NCBI GenBank assembly: GCA_027451525.1
Contig: DAIDJF010000008.1
Span: 45,621-109,620 of the forward strand
DNA from: Ktedonobacterales bacterium
GTDB taxonomy: Bacteria; Chloroflexota; Ktedonobacteria; Ktedonobacterales; Ktedonobacteraceae
DNA: 64,000 nt
Reading direction: 5' to 3'
Below, piece by piece: positions 8,602-16,678 of the stretch (position 1 is its first letter; every line of letters begins with the position of its first letter). Under the pieces are notes generated by a model. That model made no database searches and was not told where the DNA came from. It was given only the letters and a program-made list of their open reading frames with translations. The translations under genes and the position numbers were made by a program.

Positions 8602-9247
8602 TAGATACTCCTTGTTGTTGGAAGGTATGCCATTTTTCTATGGTAGAGGCAATGAGTGGTTTGCCATCTTCTCGTCGTTGTTGTGAATTGCGCCATGTTG
8701 CATAATTGTTTCGGGCCGCTACACCCGCACGGAGCGTCTCTTGCGCGACCTGTTGGTACACTGTTGGCTGGGGTGGGAAGATATATGGCTGTTGACTGTC
8801 ATGCAGGTAAAAGTAGTGGCCCTGGGTAGCGTACCATGTACGCAGGTCGTCTTGCGTTTGGACGGTAACCGCATGTAACTGGCTTGTTGGGTTGTAGCGA
8901 AGTTCTCCTAATGGGAAGCAGTGCAGGTGGGCATGAAAAACAGTTTGCCGAAATACGCCATGTTCCCAAAAAAAGGTGGGTGCGTAGTAATGCGTGAGAA
9001 AAGCCTGAACTTCCTGCTTAAGTGCTAAGAGTTCGGTATCAAGCGTGGATGGCACGGCGCCATAACAGGCAAAATGTTCTTTGGGAATGATAAGGAGATG
9101 GCCCTCTAGTAGTGGCGCATAGTCAGCGACAACACGGAAGGCGGCAGTTTCTTTGAGTACATTTGCTTGGATGGTTGTTTCCTGACAAAATGGGCAATTG
9201 GTTGGAACCGGATCCGTGTCAAAAGAAACAGCATTTCTGCTGTGCAT
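8576..9247 (-). CDS. HIT-family nucleotide hydrolase/transferase
   Basis: The chosen ATG at 9247 has AAGGAG 10 bases upstream and gives 223 residues; a GTG at 9274 would place that ribosome site inside the gene. The N-terminal CPFCQE pair resembles a zinc-binding CxxC seen in many HIT proteins. The active-site histidine triad appears as FHAHLHCFPLG, and GHLLIIPKEHFACYG is the usual upstream strand. Family members hydrolyse or transfer nucleotides such as AMP derivatives. The C-terminal extension of about 90 residues past the triad is longer than usual. It overlaps the downstream hydrolase by 26 bases. Confidence 0.88.
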   Translation of the reverse strand: MHSRNAVSFDTDPVPTNCPFCQETTIQANVLKETAAFRVVADYAPLLEGHLLIIPKEHFACYGAVPSTLDTELLALKQEVQAFLTHYYAPTFFWEHGVFRQTVFHAHLHCFPLGELRYNPTSQLHAVTVQTQDDLRTWYATQGHYFYLHDSQQPYIFPPQPTVYQQVAQETLRAGVAARNNYATWRNSQQRREDGKPLIASTIEKWHTFQQQGVSNVEKPGSR

Positions 9248-9352
9248 ATGCGAATAGCTCCTTACTATAGGCACCAGTCGTTATCTATGTTGCGTAAAGT
9301 GCAAAAAGATAGCGTGGGACAGGTGTATGTAACGTAAAAGAAAGATGTTTTG

Positions 9353-9829
9353 TTAGCCAGCATGGCGAAAGCCGGCCTCGTTCATGGTTAGTGGTTGACC
9401 TTCTGTGATGATACCAGCATCAATTACCTCGGCGATGACCAATGTAGAGTCACCTGCTTCTGTTGTGTTGCGTACAGCACAGGCTACCCATGCCAGAGCG
9501 TCCTGCAATACAGGATAACGTTGCTGTTGCAGATCATAAGCGATACCAGCGAGTTTGTGAGGGTCACGCAGGGCAGATTTACCGAGTTTTCCAGCCAGTT
9601 CGCGCTGACCGGAGCGTAAGACATTGACCGTATAGGTACCGCTCCGCAGTATCATTGGAAGTGATTTGGAAGAGTTCTCGATGGAAAGAGCGAGAAGTGG
9701 AGGCTCAAAGGAGACTTGAGTGAGCCAGTTGGCGGTGAAGGCGTTGACTTCACCATTATCCATACATGTGACAGCATACAATCCATAGGTGAAAAGGCGT
9801 AATGCCTGTTTTTTGACAGCAGGATCCAT
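9353..9829 (-). CDS. Flavin reductase-like FMN-binding split-barrel protein
   Basis: The start ATG at 9829 (MDPAVKKQALR) has GAGAGGA upstream and gives 158 residues. The pattern LFTYGLYAVTCMDNGEVNAFTANWLTQVSFEPPLL is the flavin-reductase signature: a start strand, an Asn/Phe-Thr-Ala-Asn FMN-phosphate loop, then a Ser-x-x-Pro-P strand. SGTYTVNVL and LAWVACAV complete the barrel. It would reduce FMN/FAD with NAD(P)H, perhaps for a monooxygenase. It lies 105 bases upstream of the HIT gene on the same strand and could be the first gene of that run. No partner monooxygenase is seen beside it. Confidence 0.85.
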   Translation of the reverse strand: MDPAVKKQALRLFTYGLYAVTCMDNGEVNAFTANWLTQVSFEPPLLALSIENSSKSLPMILRSGTYTVNVLRSGQRELAGKLGKSALRDPHKLAGIAYDLQQQRYPVLQDALAWVACAVRNTTEAGDSTLVIAEVIDAGIITEGQPLTMNEAGFRHAG

Positions 9830-10078
9830 CGATTCAATCCTCTCTACCAGACACAAACGAGCTATATAATACGCAAACAAAGCGTATTGTGCGCAATCCC
9901 ATTATAGCCTGAGAAGAAGATAGAAGCAATGAGATAGCGGGCATGAAGAAAGTGTTGCTGGCTATATGCCTGCTTGTTCCCCCAAAGATACTATAAGAAG
10001 TGCAATTGTTGGACAATATATCTTGCGTATGCGATACTCTGGCAAACGTATCTTCGGTTGCTTTTTGGAGGTTCGTCT

Positions 10079-11338
10079 ATGTCCTCAACATATCCGCCTT
10101 ATGGCGGAACATCTGGTAGTGCCTGCGCACGCTGTAGGATGCCATTGCCGCCAAATGAGATATATTGCGGTAATTGTGGGTATCAGAATGTGGCGATGGC
10201 AGGCGGAAGTGCTGCACCATCGCCAGCAATACCGTCAGCTCCTTGGGGAGGGAGTGCTCCTCAAACGGCGTACGGTGGACAATATGATAATCAAGCTTGG
10301 GGGCAAGCTCCGGTGCCCCCATTAGGGCCGCCTTCAGCGCAGAGTGGTGCATATGGATCTCCTGTGGTACCACCATTCGGGCTACCTGTGCAGGGAGCTA
10401 CCCCCGGCCTATACTCTAGTCCAAACAACATGTATGGCAACGTTGCGCAACCTGGGAATGCGGCTAATTATTATGGTGTAGGAACTGGACTGCCATCACC
10501 ATATGGTGCGTCGATGCCGCCAGCAATGCCTGGGGCATTTCAGCCTGGCAATTTTGCGGGTGCGCCTCCTGTGGGTAGGGCACCGTCGCCCACTGTGAAA
10601 AAAGGGCCGAATATAGGCATCGTTATTGGTATTGTGGCTCTGTTGCTTCTTGTCATAGGGGGGGGCAGTTATGTCTGGATTGCCTTACATAGCGGTGCAA
10701 GTAACACTACACAAACATCTACATTACCGACCCCATCACCAAAGGTTGCGCCTCTCTTCTCTGATGCATTTACCAGTAACACGAATGGATGGGATGTACA
10801 GGGTGCAGCAGGCAAATTTACAGTCACGCTCAACAATGGTTCGCTAGCACTAGAGGATGATGACAACAAACTGCTATCGGAACCAGTACCTGGAAATCGT
10901 ACATTCGGAGATTTTAAGCTCTTTGTGGATGCTACCCTCTCAAAAGGCGTGCAAAATAATGGCTATGGTATCTTTATTCGTGGTTCTTCTAATCAGAATA
11001 CTGATCTAGCGACCTATTATCGTTTTGAGTTGTATGGTGATGGAACCTATGCAGTCTTTAAAGGGGTTGTTGATAGCGCAGGTAATAGCAGCGCGACAAA
11101 GCTTGTGGATTACACGCAAAGTGCTGCAATTCAAACGCAAGGCAAGGTGAACCATATTGAGATTGTCGCAAAAGGCACGAGTATGGCGTTTGTGGTGAAC
11201 GGGCAGACGCTTAACACGGTCAATGATAGTAGCTATACGAGTGGCACTATCGCGCTCTTTGTTTCTAATTTACAAGGGTCGCCTCCTGGCGCGCAGGCAA
11301 CCTTTATGCACTTAGCGATTTATCCGCCCCAGGCATAA
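10079..11338 (+). CDS. Zinc-ribbon, Pro/Gly-rich, single-TM protein with extracytoplasmic LamG/DUF1080-like domain
   Basis: The start at ATG 10079 follows TTTGGAGG by 7 bases and gives 419 residues; an open frame upstream has no ribosome site. A zinc ribbon (Cys16, 19, 30, 33) is followed by a long disordered Pro/Gly/Ala/Tyr-rich linker to about residue 175, then one TM helix (about 178-203). The outer part (about 225-419), beginning LFSDAFTSNTNGWDV, looks like a beta-sandwich of the concanavalin/3-keto-disaccharide type, with GDFKLFVDATLSKG and NHIEIVAKGTSMAFVVNG. This build (inside zinc ribbon, outside jelly roll) suggests a sensor or binding protein at the membrane. Function unknown. Confidence 0.8.
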   Translation: MSSTYPPYGGTSGSACARCRMPLPPNEIYCGNCGYQNVAMAGGSAAPSPAIPSAPWGGSAPQTAYGGQYDNQAWGQAPVPPLGPPSAQSGAYGSPVVPPFGLPVQGATPGLYSSPNNMYGNVAQPGNAANYYGVGTGLPSPYGASMPPAMPGAFQPGNFAGAPPVGRAPSPTVKKGPNIGIVIGIVALLLLVIGGGSYVWIALHSGASNTTQTSTLPTPSPKVAPLFSDAFTSNTNGWDVQGAAGKFTVTLNNGSLALEDDDNKLLSEPVPGNRTFGDFKLFVDATLSKGVQNNGYGIFIRGSSNQNTDLATYYRFELYGDGTYAVFKGVVDSAGNSSATKLVDYTQSAAIQTQGKVNHIEIVAKGTSMAFVVNGQTLNTVNDSSYTSGTIALFVSNLQGSPPGAQATFMHLAIYPPQA

Positions 11339-11393
11339 ATGTGCCTTGTGATGGGTGAGAAGTGCGGGAATGCAATGAGGATATGATTGTATT

Positions 11394-11431
11394 TGCAGGC
11401 TGGCAGCATAACTACAATGTGCCAGCCTGCA
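11394..11431. terminator. Rho-independent terminator between convergent genes
   Basis: A 12-bp stem (11394-11405 with 11420-11431), loop of 14, followed by TTTCTT. It lies between the zinc-ribbon gene and the dehydratase gene. Confidence 0.85.
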
Positions 11432-11435
11432 TTTC

Positions 11436-12410
11436 TTATTGGGCTAGAATGTGTGCATAGAGTGCGGGGTCCACGTTCGCGCCACTAACGATACAGCAGA
11501 CACGTTTCCCTGCGAAACGCTCTGGCTGTGCGAACATCGCGGCAAGTGTGAGTGCTCCTGTGGGTTCGACTTTCAGATTTGTGTAGCGGAAGCAGTGCCG
11601 GACTGCCTGGATGATGAGATCATCTGGTACCTCAATAATATCAGCCATACCATGTTGAATGATTTCCCAATTTAGTTTGCCGAGACTGACTGTACGTGCC
11701 CCATCGGCAATCGTTTGCGGCTCCTGTGCATTCTGCTGGAGATGTCCACTTTTGAGTGAACGAGCAGCGTCATTGCCCAAAAGAGGTTCTGCGCCGATGA
11801 TCTCGGTTTGAGCCTGAACATAGTCGCGGGCAATAATGATGCCCGAACTGAGACCACCGCCGCCAACAGGAGCAACGACGATATCAAAGGTATCGGAACA
11901 AAAAATATCTTTGCCTAGCGTGGAGTTGCCCGCGATAACGCGATAGTCGTCATAAGCCTGAGCTTGGAAAGCATCTGGCTGCTCATGCAAAAGTTGCGCA
12001 ACACGTTCAGCACGGCTCACGTGTTGTACATCAATGAGATCAACAACACCGCCATACGATTGTACGGCTTCAATTTTGACACGTGCGGATGTGGAAGGCA
12101 TGACAACGGTACACGTTTTACCCAGCAATTGACTGGCATAAGCGATAGCCTGTCCAAAATTACCGGAGGAGGCTGTAACGACCCGTTGGTGTGGGATACT
12201 GGACAGCAGGTTATAGGCTGCGCGAAATTTGAAACTGCCCGTGTATTGAAAGGTCTCGCTGGCAATGGTAACATCGCAGTGGAAACGTTGTGCGAGTGCC
12301 GGACAAGGGCAGGGAAGAAGTAATGTGGAACGGATAAAGCGCGGTAGGGTTTCCCAAACCGTGCTGATGTACGCTTCAGTAAGCTCTGGGGCGGTAGTAT
12401 ACATGAGCAT
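11436..12410 (-). CDS. Threonine/serine dehydratase-like PLP enzyme
   Basis: A fold-type II PLP enzyme. The start at ATG 12410 is chosen because AGGAG lies 9 bases upstream; ATG 12416 is too close. It is 324 residues. The PLP Schiff-base Lys61 is in YTGSFKFRAAYN, the substrate/PLP loop is SSGNFGQAIAYA, and the phosphate-binding glycine loop is APVGGGGLSSG. It lacks the C-terminal ACT regulatory domain of biosynthetic IlvA, so it resembles catabolic threonine dehydratase, serine racemase or threo-hydroxyaspartate dehydratase. It deaminates hydroxy amino acids. It stands alone and ends at a shared terminator. Confidence 0.9.
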   Translation of the reverse strand: MLMYTTAPELTEAYISTVWETLPRFIRSTLLLPCPCPALAQRFHCDVTIASETFQYTGSFKFRAAYNLLSSIPHQRVVTASSGNFGQAIAYASQLLGKTCTVVMPSTSARVKIEAVQSYGGVVDLIDVQHVSRAERVAQLLHEQPDAFQAQAYDDYRVIAGNSTLGKDIFCSDTFDIVVAPVGGGGLSSGIIIARDYVQAQTEIIGAEPLLGNDAARSLKSGHLQQNAQEPQTIADGARTVSLGKLNWEIIQHGMADIIEVPDDLIIQAVRHCFRYTNLKVEPTGALTLAAMFAQPERFAGKRVCCIVSGANVDPALYAHILAQ

Positions 12411-12527
12411 AAACATAGACTCCTGATTGCTTCTAGCTGTGGATTAGACCATGATCTATTCTATCACGTGGATGCAGCAATCCTAACCCGCAGAATGTGC
12501 TGAGATAGAGATAAGGAAGCTGGTGTT

Positions 12528-12671
12528 TCAATGTGAGGTATAAAATGACAGCATTACCAGGGAGATAGCAGATCCCGGCGTGCAGACTCTAGCGTTGAAA
12601 AATGCATGACAAAGGTGACTGCCGATTAGACCCGTTGCGCCAGTGACAATCACACGTTTTGTTTCCGCCAT
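12528..12671 (-). pseudogene. Truncated NAD-dependent epimerase/dehydratase, N-terminal remnant
   Basis: ATG 12671 has GGAGA upstream and opens with KRVIVTGATGLIGSHLCHAF, the N-terminal NAD-binding motif (GxxGxxG) of SDR-type epimerases. After about 24 residues the homology is lost and a TGA follows at codon 48. Normal relatives have around 300 residues, so only the first strand-loop-helix survives. The rest has been deleted or scrambled in the 110 bases before the dehydratase gene. No other part of the enzyme is seen nearby. Confidence 0.7.
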
Positions 12672-12698
12672 GCTCGTCTCCTATGATGATAGCTAGTC

Positions 12699-12932
12699 CT
12701 ACTCAAGAGGGATAGATGTCTTTGAGTTTGTCTGGGCTAATTCTTGTTCCCGAATACCTTGAATCCACGTCAGTTCGGCTTGCCAGTTTTGTGCGATGGG
12801 CTGCATCACGCGCAGCAAATTCTGCAAATAGCTCGGGGTCTGGTACGTAGCTAGTGCATGCTTTAGACCTTCCATTTCTGTTTGAGTATGTAGCACGGTG
12901 GTTTGGCAATAATTAGCATAGTGATTGATCAA
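12699..12932 (-). CDS. Small hypothetical ORF, possible C-terminal remnant of a regulator
   Basis: Up to 77 residues from a TTG with no clear ribosome site. The stretch MEGLKHALATYQTPSYLQNL and the following helix ending ELTWIQGIREQ have the look of the vinculin-like C-terminal helices of PadR regulators, but there is no winged-helix part. It ends 27 bases before the epimerase remnant on the same strand, so both may be debris of one old operon. Could equally be non-coding. Confidence 0.3.
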   Translation of the reverse strand: MINHYANYCQTTVLHTQTEMEGLKHALATYQTPSYLQNLLRVMQPIAQNWQAELTWIQGIREQELAQTNSKTSIPLE

Positions 12933-13036
12933 TAGAATAGTAAGGGTCTATGGTACAAAAACTCAGGAGCGTCGTTATCTGATATACTGTGTGTAGTCTC
13001 CATTTTCATATTGCCTGGGTGATGTGAAATAGCAAG

Positions 13037-13054
13037 CTAACAAACGTTTGTTAG
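13037..13054. promoter_or_regulatory. 18-bp perfect palindrome, candidate operator
   Basis: Bases 13037-13054 form a perfect dyad with core AACAAACGTTTGTT, 45 bases before the hotdog gene start. It looks like a TetR-type operator; no TetR gene adjoins it, so the regulator would act in trans. Confidence 0.5.
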
Positions 13055-13098
13055 GCTAAAAATAAGAACTATATGAGTGTCATGAGAAGGAGAGAGAG

Positions 13099-13515
13099 AT
13101 GGCTGAACAGGAATACGTTTCGACGTTACGGGTGCGTGTGAGCGAGAAGGACGCGCATTATGGGGGAAATCTGGTTAATGGCGCGTATATGCTTTCGCTC
13201 TTTGGTGATATTGCTACTGAGTTAGCAATTCTCTGTGATGGTGATGAGGGATTACTGGTTGGTTATGAAGGTATCGAATTTCTGGCTCCACTCTACGCGG
13301 GCGACTTTGTGGAGGCAACCGGGCGTATTACTAAAATAGGGCGTACATCGCGGCGTATAGAGTTTGAGGCGCGCAAAGTAATTACCGTGCGGCGCGATGT
13401 CAGCGATTCGGCAGCTGATGTACTTGTTGAGCCGCTGCTGATAGGAAAAGCGGTGGGAACGACCGTTGTGAAGCGTGAGCAGCAGCGCAAAGAGCATCCA
13501 GGTGAGCAATACTAG
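13099..13515 (+). CDS. Hotdog-fold CoA enzyme, 3-aminobutyryl-CoA ammonia-lyase-like
   Basis: A 138-residue hotdog-fold protein. SEKDAHYGGNLVNGAYML, LFGDIATEL, DGDEGLLVGYEGIEFLAP and GDFVEATGRITKIGRTSR closely follow the pattern I associate with 3-aminobutyryl-CoA ammonia-lyase (Kal) and beta-alanyl-CoA ammonia-lyase, small hotdog enzymes of lysine and beta-alanine breakdown. A general acyl-CoA thioesterase is the alternative. GGAGAGAGAG precedes the ATG. The Kal context (kce, kdd, kam genes) is absent here, so the physiological substrate remains open. The gene is alone and has a dyad in its upstream region. Confidence 0.75.
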   Translation: MAEQEYVSTLRVRVSEKDAHYGGNLVNGAYMLSLFGDIATELAILCDGDEGLLVGYEGIEFLAPLYAGDFVEATGRITKIGRTSRRIEFEARKVITVRRDVSDSAADVLVEPLLIGKAVGTTVVKREQQRKEHPGEQY

Positions 13516-13525
13516 CTCTAAAAAA

Positions 13526-13567
13526 GCTCTCTCTTATGGCGCGGTATAACCCCTTACAAGAGAGAGC
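13526..13567. terminator. Hairpin between convergent genes
   Basis: A 10-bp stem (13526-13535 with 13558-13567) lies between the hotdog gene and the Gfo/Idh/MocA gene. An A-tract on the left gives a U-tract for the minus-strand transcript. Confidence 0.65.
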
Positions 13568-13592
13568 CTGTGTTAGCTTGGCTGAGGCAGAA

Positions 13593-14699
13593 TTATTCGC
13601 TCCAAGGATGAAGGCTGGGTTTGAGTGGTGCGGGTCTAACACATGTACTACTTAATTCGATGTGGCGACCTTCCTGTGAGGATTCGTGGATGGTCTGCAT
13701 AATGTCGAGTACATGGAATGCCAATGCGCCGCTGGCACGGTGTGGAGTACCGGAACGCATGGCGTATGCCATATCAGCCAGACCGATGCCGCGTGAATTT
13801 TTTGTATAGTCATGGGTGAGAGGAATTTCGCGCCATTCCTTCTCGTGTGCTCCACGCATATAGACGGGGCCGCCAAAGGTGTTAGGATCGGGAACGCTGA
13901 GCGAGCCTTCGGTGCCATAAATTTCGATACGTGGCAGATGGTGATGCCAGACATCGAAACTGGTAATGATCGTGCCGATTGCGCCGTTGGCAAAATCCAT
14001 GAGACCTGTGACGTGCGTAGGTGTGTTCACGGTAATTTTTGTGCCATATTTAGCCTGACTGGTAATGGTGCGTTCTGGGAACGTGATGCGTGTTGCGCCA
14101 GCGATACGACGTACAGGACCCATAAGCGCGATGAGGGCGGTAAGATAATAGGGACCCATATCGAACATCGGGCCTGCACCGGGCTGATAGAAGAAATCGG
14201 GGTCTGGATGCCAACCCTCAGGTCCATGTCCAAGCATAAAGGCGGTGGCGGCCACAGGTTCACCAATATGTCCTTCATTAATGAGTTGGATGCAGGTCTG
14301 GATACCACCGCCTAAAAATGTATCTGGCGCGCTACCGACACGAAGTTGTTTTTGCTGTGCCATCTGCAAAAATTTTTGACCTTGCTGACGATCGAGAGCA
14401 AGCGGTTTCTCGCCATAAACAGATTTTCCAGATTCGAGAGCGGCCATGCCGATTTCTGCGTGTGCTTTGGGGATGGTGAGGTTGAGAACCACATCAATGT
14501 CGGGGTCTGCAAGCAACTCTTCGACAGAGCAGGCCTTGGGGACATTAAAACGTTGTGCCTGCGCACGCGCACGGTCCATGTCTAAGTCTGCACAGGCGAC
14601 GATGTTGAGAATGTCAAAGGTGCTTGGTGCTTCCAGATAAATAGAACTAATTTGACCACAACCAATAACGCCGACGTTCATTTTTTCGGTAGTATCCAA
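13593..14699 (-). CDS. Gfo/Idh/MocA-family oxidoreductase
   Basis: The start is taken as TTG 14699, which has AAGGAG 9 bases upstream; the next ATG (14681) has no ribosome site. This gives 368 residues. The Rossmann motif [19 protein letters not shown] binds NAD(P). The catalytic-site Lys is in [13 protein letters not shown], the family EKP motif. [20 protein letters not shown] resembles the D-x-G-x-Y/H substrate loop. It probably oxidises or epimerises a sugar or inositol. It diverges from a second family member at 14909. The 209-base gap between the two would hold both promoters. Confidence 0.9.
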   Translation of the reverse strand: MDTTEKMNVGVIGCGQISSIYLEAPSTFDILNIVACADLDMDRARAQAQRFNVPKACSVEELLADPDIDVVLNLTIPKAHAEIGMAALESGKSVYGEKPLALDRQQGQKFLQMAQQKQLRVGSAPDTFLGGGIQTCIQLINEGHIGEPVAATAFMLGHGPEGWHPDPDFFYQPGAGPMFDMGPYYLTALIALMGPVRRIAGATRITFPERTITSQAKYGTKITVNTPTHVTGLMDFANGAIGTIITSFDVWHHHLPRIEIYGTEGSLSVPDPNTFGGPVYMRGAHEKEWREIPLTHDYTKNSRGIGLADMAYAMRSGTPHRASGALAFHVLDIMQTIHESSQEGRHIELSSTCVRPAPLKPSLHPWSE

Positions 14700-14908
14700 G
14701 TAGCTATTCTCCTTGCTGCTGTGGGTAAACAACGCTAGTGTGCTAGTGGGTTGCTTACGGATAGAGATATCTCTGGCATTGTAGCACATGGAAGCGGTTA
14801 CGGCTATGACACAAGTGTTTGGAAAAAGGGAGCTGATGAGGTACACTGTAGAGGGCCTGTAAGAATTGCAGGTATGTATTTTACACGGAAAGAGAGTTTA
14901 TCGTTCGG

Positions 14909-16003
14909 ATGACAAGCGAGCAAGTAATTCAGCCATTGCGTGTTGGAGTAATCGGATTAGGCTTTGGCGGTGAAACGCATGTGAAATCGTATATGCAGCT
15001 CCCAAATGTTGAAGTTGTGGCCTTAGCAGGGTTAGAGGAAGAGCGTCTGGCAGCGTTAGGAGCGAGCTATGCTATTCCACATTTATATCGGCGTTATGAA
15101 GATATTTTAGAGCGTGATGATCTTCATGCAATAAGTGTGTGTGTGCCGAATTATTTGCATGCGCCGATAGCGATTGCAGCTCTGGAGCGTGGTTTACATG
15201 TCTTGAGCGAGAAGCCGCTAGCGCGTTCTGGCGAAGAGGCGGAAGCGATGGTTGCGGTGGCAGCGAAGGCAAATCGTGTTTTGCAGGTTGTATTTAACCA
15301 CCGCATGCGTGGCGATGTGCAGACGTTAAAGCAGTACATAGATGAAGGAAAATTAGGACATATTTATTACGCGAAGGCGACGTGGATGCGGCGGCGTGGC
15401 ATTCCTGGCAGTGGGACATGGTTTGTGAGCAAAGAGATGGCAGGAGGAGGGCCGCTGATTGATCTGGGCGTGCATGTGTTGGATATTGCATTACATCTGC
15501 TGGGCGAACCGGATGTCGTGAGCGTGAGTGCTGCGACGTATAATGAGCTGGGACGGCGTGGGCTTGGGGTGGATAAGCGGGCGCGAAAATATGGCAGTGG
15601 CAGTGCGTATGAAGTGGAAGATCTGGCGACGGCATTTTTACGTTTAGAGAATGGCGGTACTCTGCTGCTAGAGACCAGTTGGGCGACGCATAGCAGTGCG
15701 AGCGACGATTTCGGGGTGACGTTATATGGTACGGAAGGGGGAGCCGAGATAAAGGTGAGCAATTATAACTGGGAGGATACGCTACGTATCTTTATAGATA
15801 TCGCGGATGTGCCCGCTGAAATTAAACCACGCCTGTATCGGGGAGAAGGCCATCTCGCGGTCGTGCGCAACTTTGTGGCGGCGATTGCAGAGGGAAACTG
15901 GTCGGCACATGCCGGCTATGAAGGTTTGCAGCGAAGTCGGATTATTGATGCCTGCTATACGTCAGCTTTACAGGGGCGTGAAGTCACAATGGACAAACGC
16001 TAG
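14909..16003 (+). CDS. Gfo/Idh/MocA-family oxidoreductase
   Basis: A protein of 364 residues. The N-terminal RVGVIGLGFGGETHVKSYMQ is the dinucleotide-binding motif, and LSEKPLARSGEEAEAMV carries the family EKP Lys. The substrate domain has GGGPLIDLGVHVLDIALHLLG with the conserved D-x-G-x-H. It is distinct from its divergent neighbour and not a recent duplicate. The likely role is NAD(P)-dependent oxidation of a sugar alcohol or sugar derivative in the cytosol. It ends at a clear terminator, and no transport genes are beside it. Confidence 0.92.
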   Translation: MTSEQVIQPLRVGVIGLGFGGETHVKSYMQLPNVEVVALAGLEEERLAALGASYAIPHLYRRYEDILERDDLHAISVCVPNYLHAPIAIAALERGLHVLSEKPLARSGEEAEAMVAVAAKANRVLQVVFNHRMRGDVQTLKQYIDEGKLGHIYYAKATWMRRRGIPGSGTWFVSKEMAGGGPLIDLGVHVLDIALHLLGEPDVVSVSAATYNELGRRGLGVDKRARKYGSGSAYEVEDLATAFLRLENGGTLLLETSWATHSSASDDFGVTLYGTEGGAEIKVSNYNWEDTLRIFIDIADVPAEIKPRLYRGEGHLAVVRNFVAAIAEGNWSAHAGYEGLQRSRIIDACYTSALQGREVTMDKR

Positions 16004-16023
16004 CGAGAGAGCGGAAAACGAGG

Positions 16024-16060
16024 AGAGGCAAGAGATAAGGGACAATCTCTTGCCTCTTTT
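16024..16060 (+). terminator. Rho-independent terminator after Gfo/Idh/MocA gene
   Basis: A 13-bp perfect stem (16024-16036 with 16045-16057), short loop, then TTT. Confidence 0.9.
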
Positions 16061-16092
16061 ATTGATATCTCCAAGATAGCTGTTTTTTGCTC

Positions 16093-16140
16093 TTGACAGC
16101 AAGCGGTTTTTGAATTATATTTAGGTTGCCAAATTAATTT
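16093..16140 (+). promoter_or_regulatory. Consensus sigma70 promoter with dyad at the start site (marR-ABC operon)
   Basis: TTGACA (16093-16098), exactly 17 bases, TATATT (16116-16121). The predicted start lies near 16128, and the 10-bp palindrome AAATTAATTT (16131-16140) sits just past it, a reasonable place for the MarR product to bind and repress its own operon. Confidence 0.7.
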
Positions 16141-16189
16141 TAATGCTAAGTAAATAAGTATAAACAAGTCGAGAGACGGAGGTATGGTG

Positions 16190-16678
16190 ATGGAGCATGC
16201 TGCCAGTGTTACTGAGCAGAGGCTTATGCGCGCTTTGATGCAGTTTAAGCGATTGGGATGGCATCAGCAATCGGTTGCGGGATGTAAACCGAGCGAGATT
16301 AGAGTATTGTTTTGTGTACACAGGGGTACTCAGCAAGATATATCTGAGCTAAAAGTTTCGGAGATTAGCAAGTTGCTCCATGTAACCTCGCCAACAGTGA
16401 CCCAACTCTTAAATGGTTTGGAAACAAACGGATTGATCGAGCGGCATATTGATGCAGTGGATCGGAGGGCGGTGGGGGTAAAATTGACAAACAAAGGTGA
16501 AATTGTTGTGCGCCAGGCGGAAGAGGCATTTTTTGCTTCATTACGCGGGCTGATTGAGTACCTGGGAGAAGAACAAAGCAATCAGCTTGTGGATCTTTTA
16601 TCAAAGGCATTTCGCTATTTTCACGAGCAAGATGCCAGTATGTCTTATTCAGCATGGAATGGAGAGAGTGAAGGATGA
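16190..16678 (+). CDS. MarR-family transcriptional regulator
   Basis: ATG 16190 is chosen because GGAGG (16178-16182) is 7 bases away; ATG 16184 is only 1 base from it. It is 162 residues. The winged helix runs from about residue 30 to 110: ISELKVSEISKLLHVTSPTV then TQLLNGLETNGLIERH and the wing DAVDRRAVGVKLTNKG. Such proteins repress drug-efflux genes and release DNA on binding aromatic ligands. The stop overlaps the start of the ABC transporter by ATGA, so the three genes form one operon. Confidence 0.93.
   Translation: MEHAASVTEQRLMRALMQFKRLGWHQQSVAGCKPSEIRVLFCVHRGTQQDISELKVSEISKLLHVTSPTVTQLLNGLETNGLIERHIDAVDRRAVGVKLTNKGEIVVRQAEEAFFASLRGLIEYLGEEQSNQLVDLLSKAFRYFHEQDASMSYSAWNGESEG

Noticed and set aside
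15294..15762. Pro/His/Ser-rich frames antisense to the second Gfo/Idh/MocA gene
   Set aside because: Shadows of a well-supported gene, with typical biased composition.
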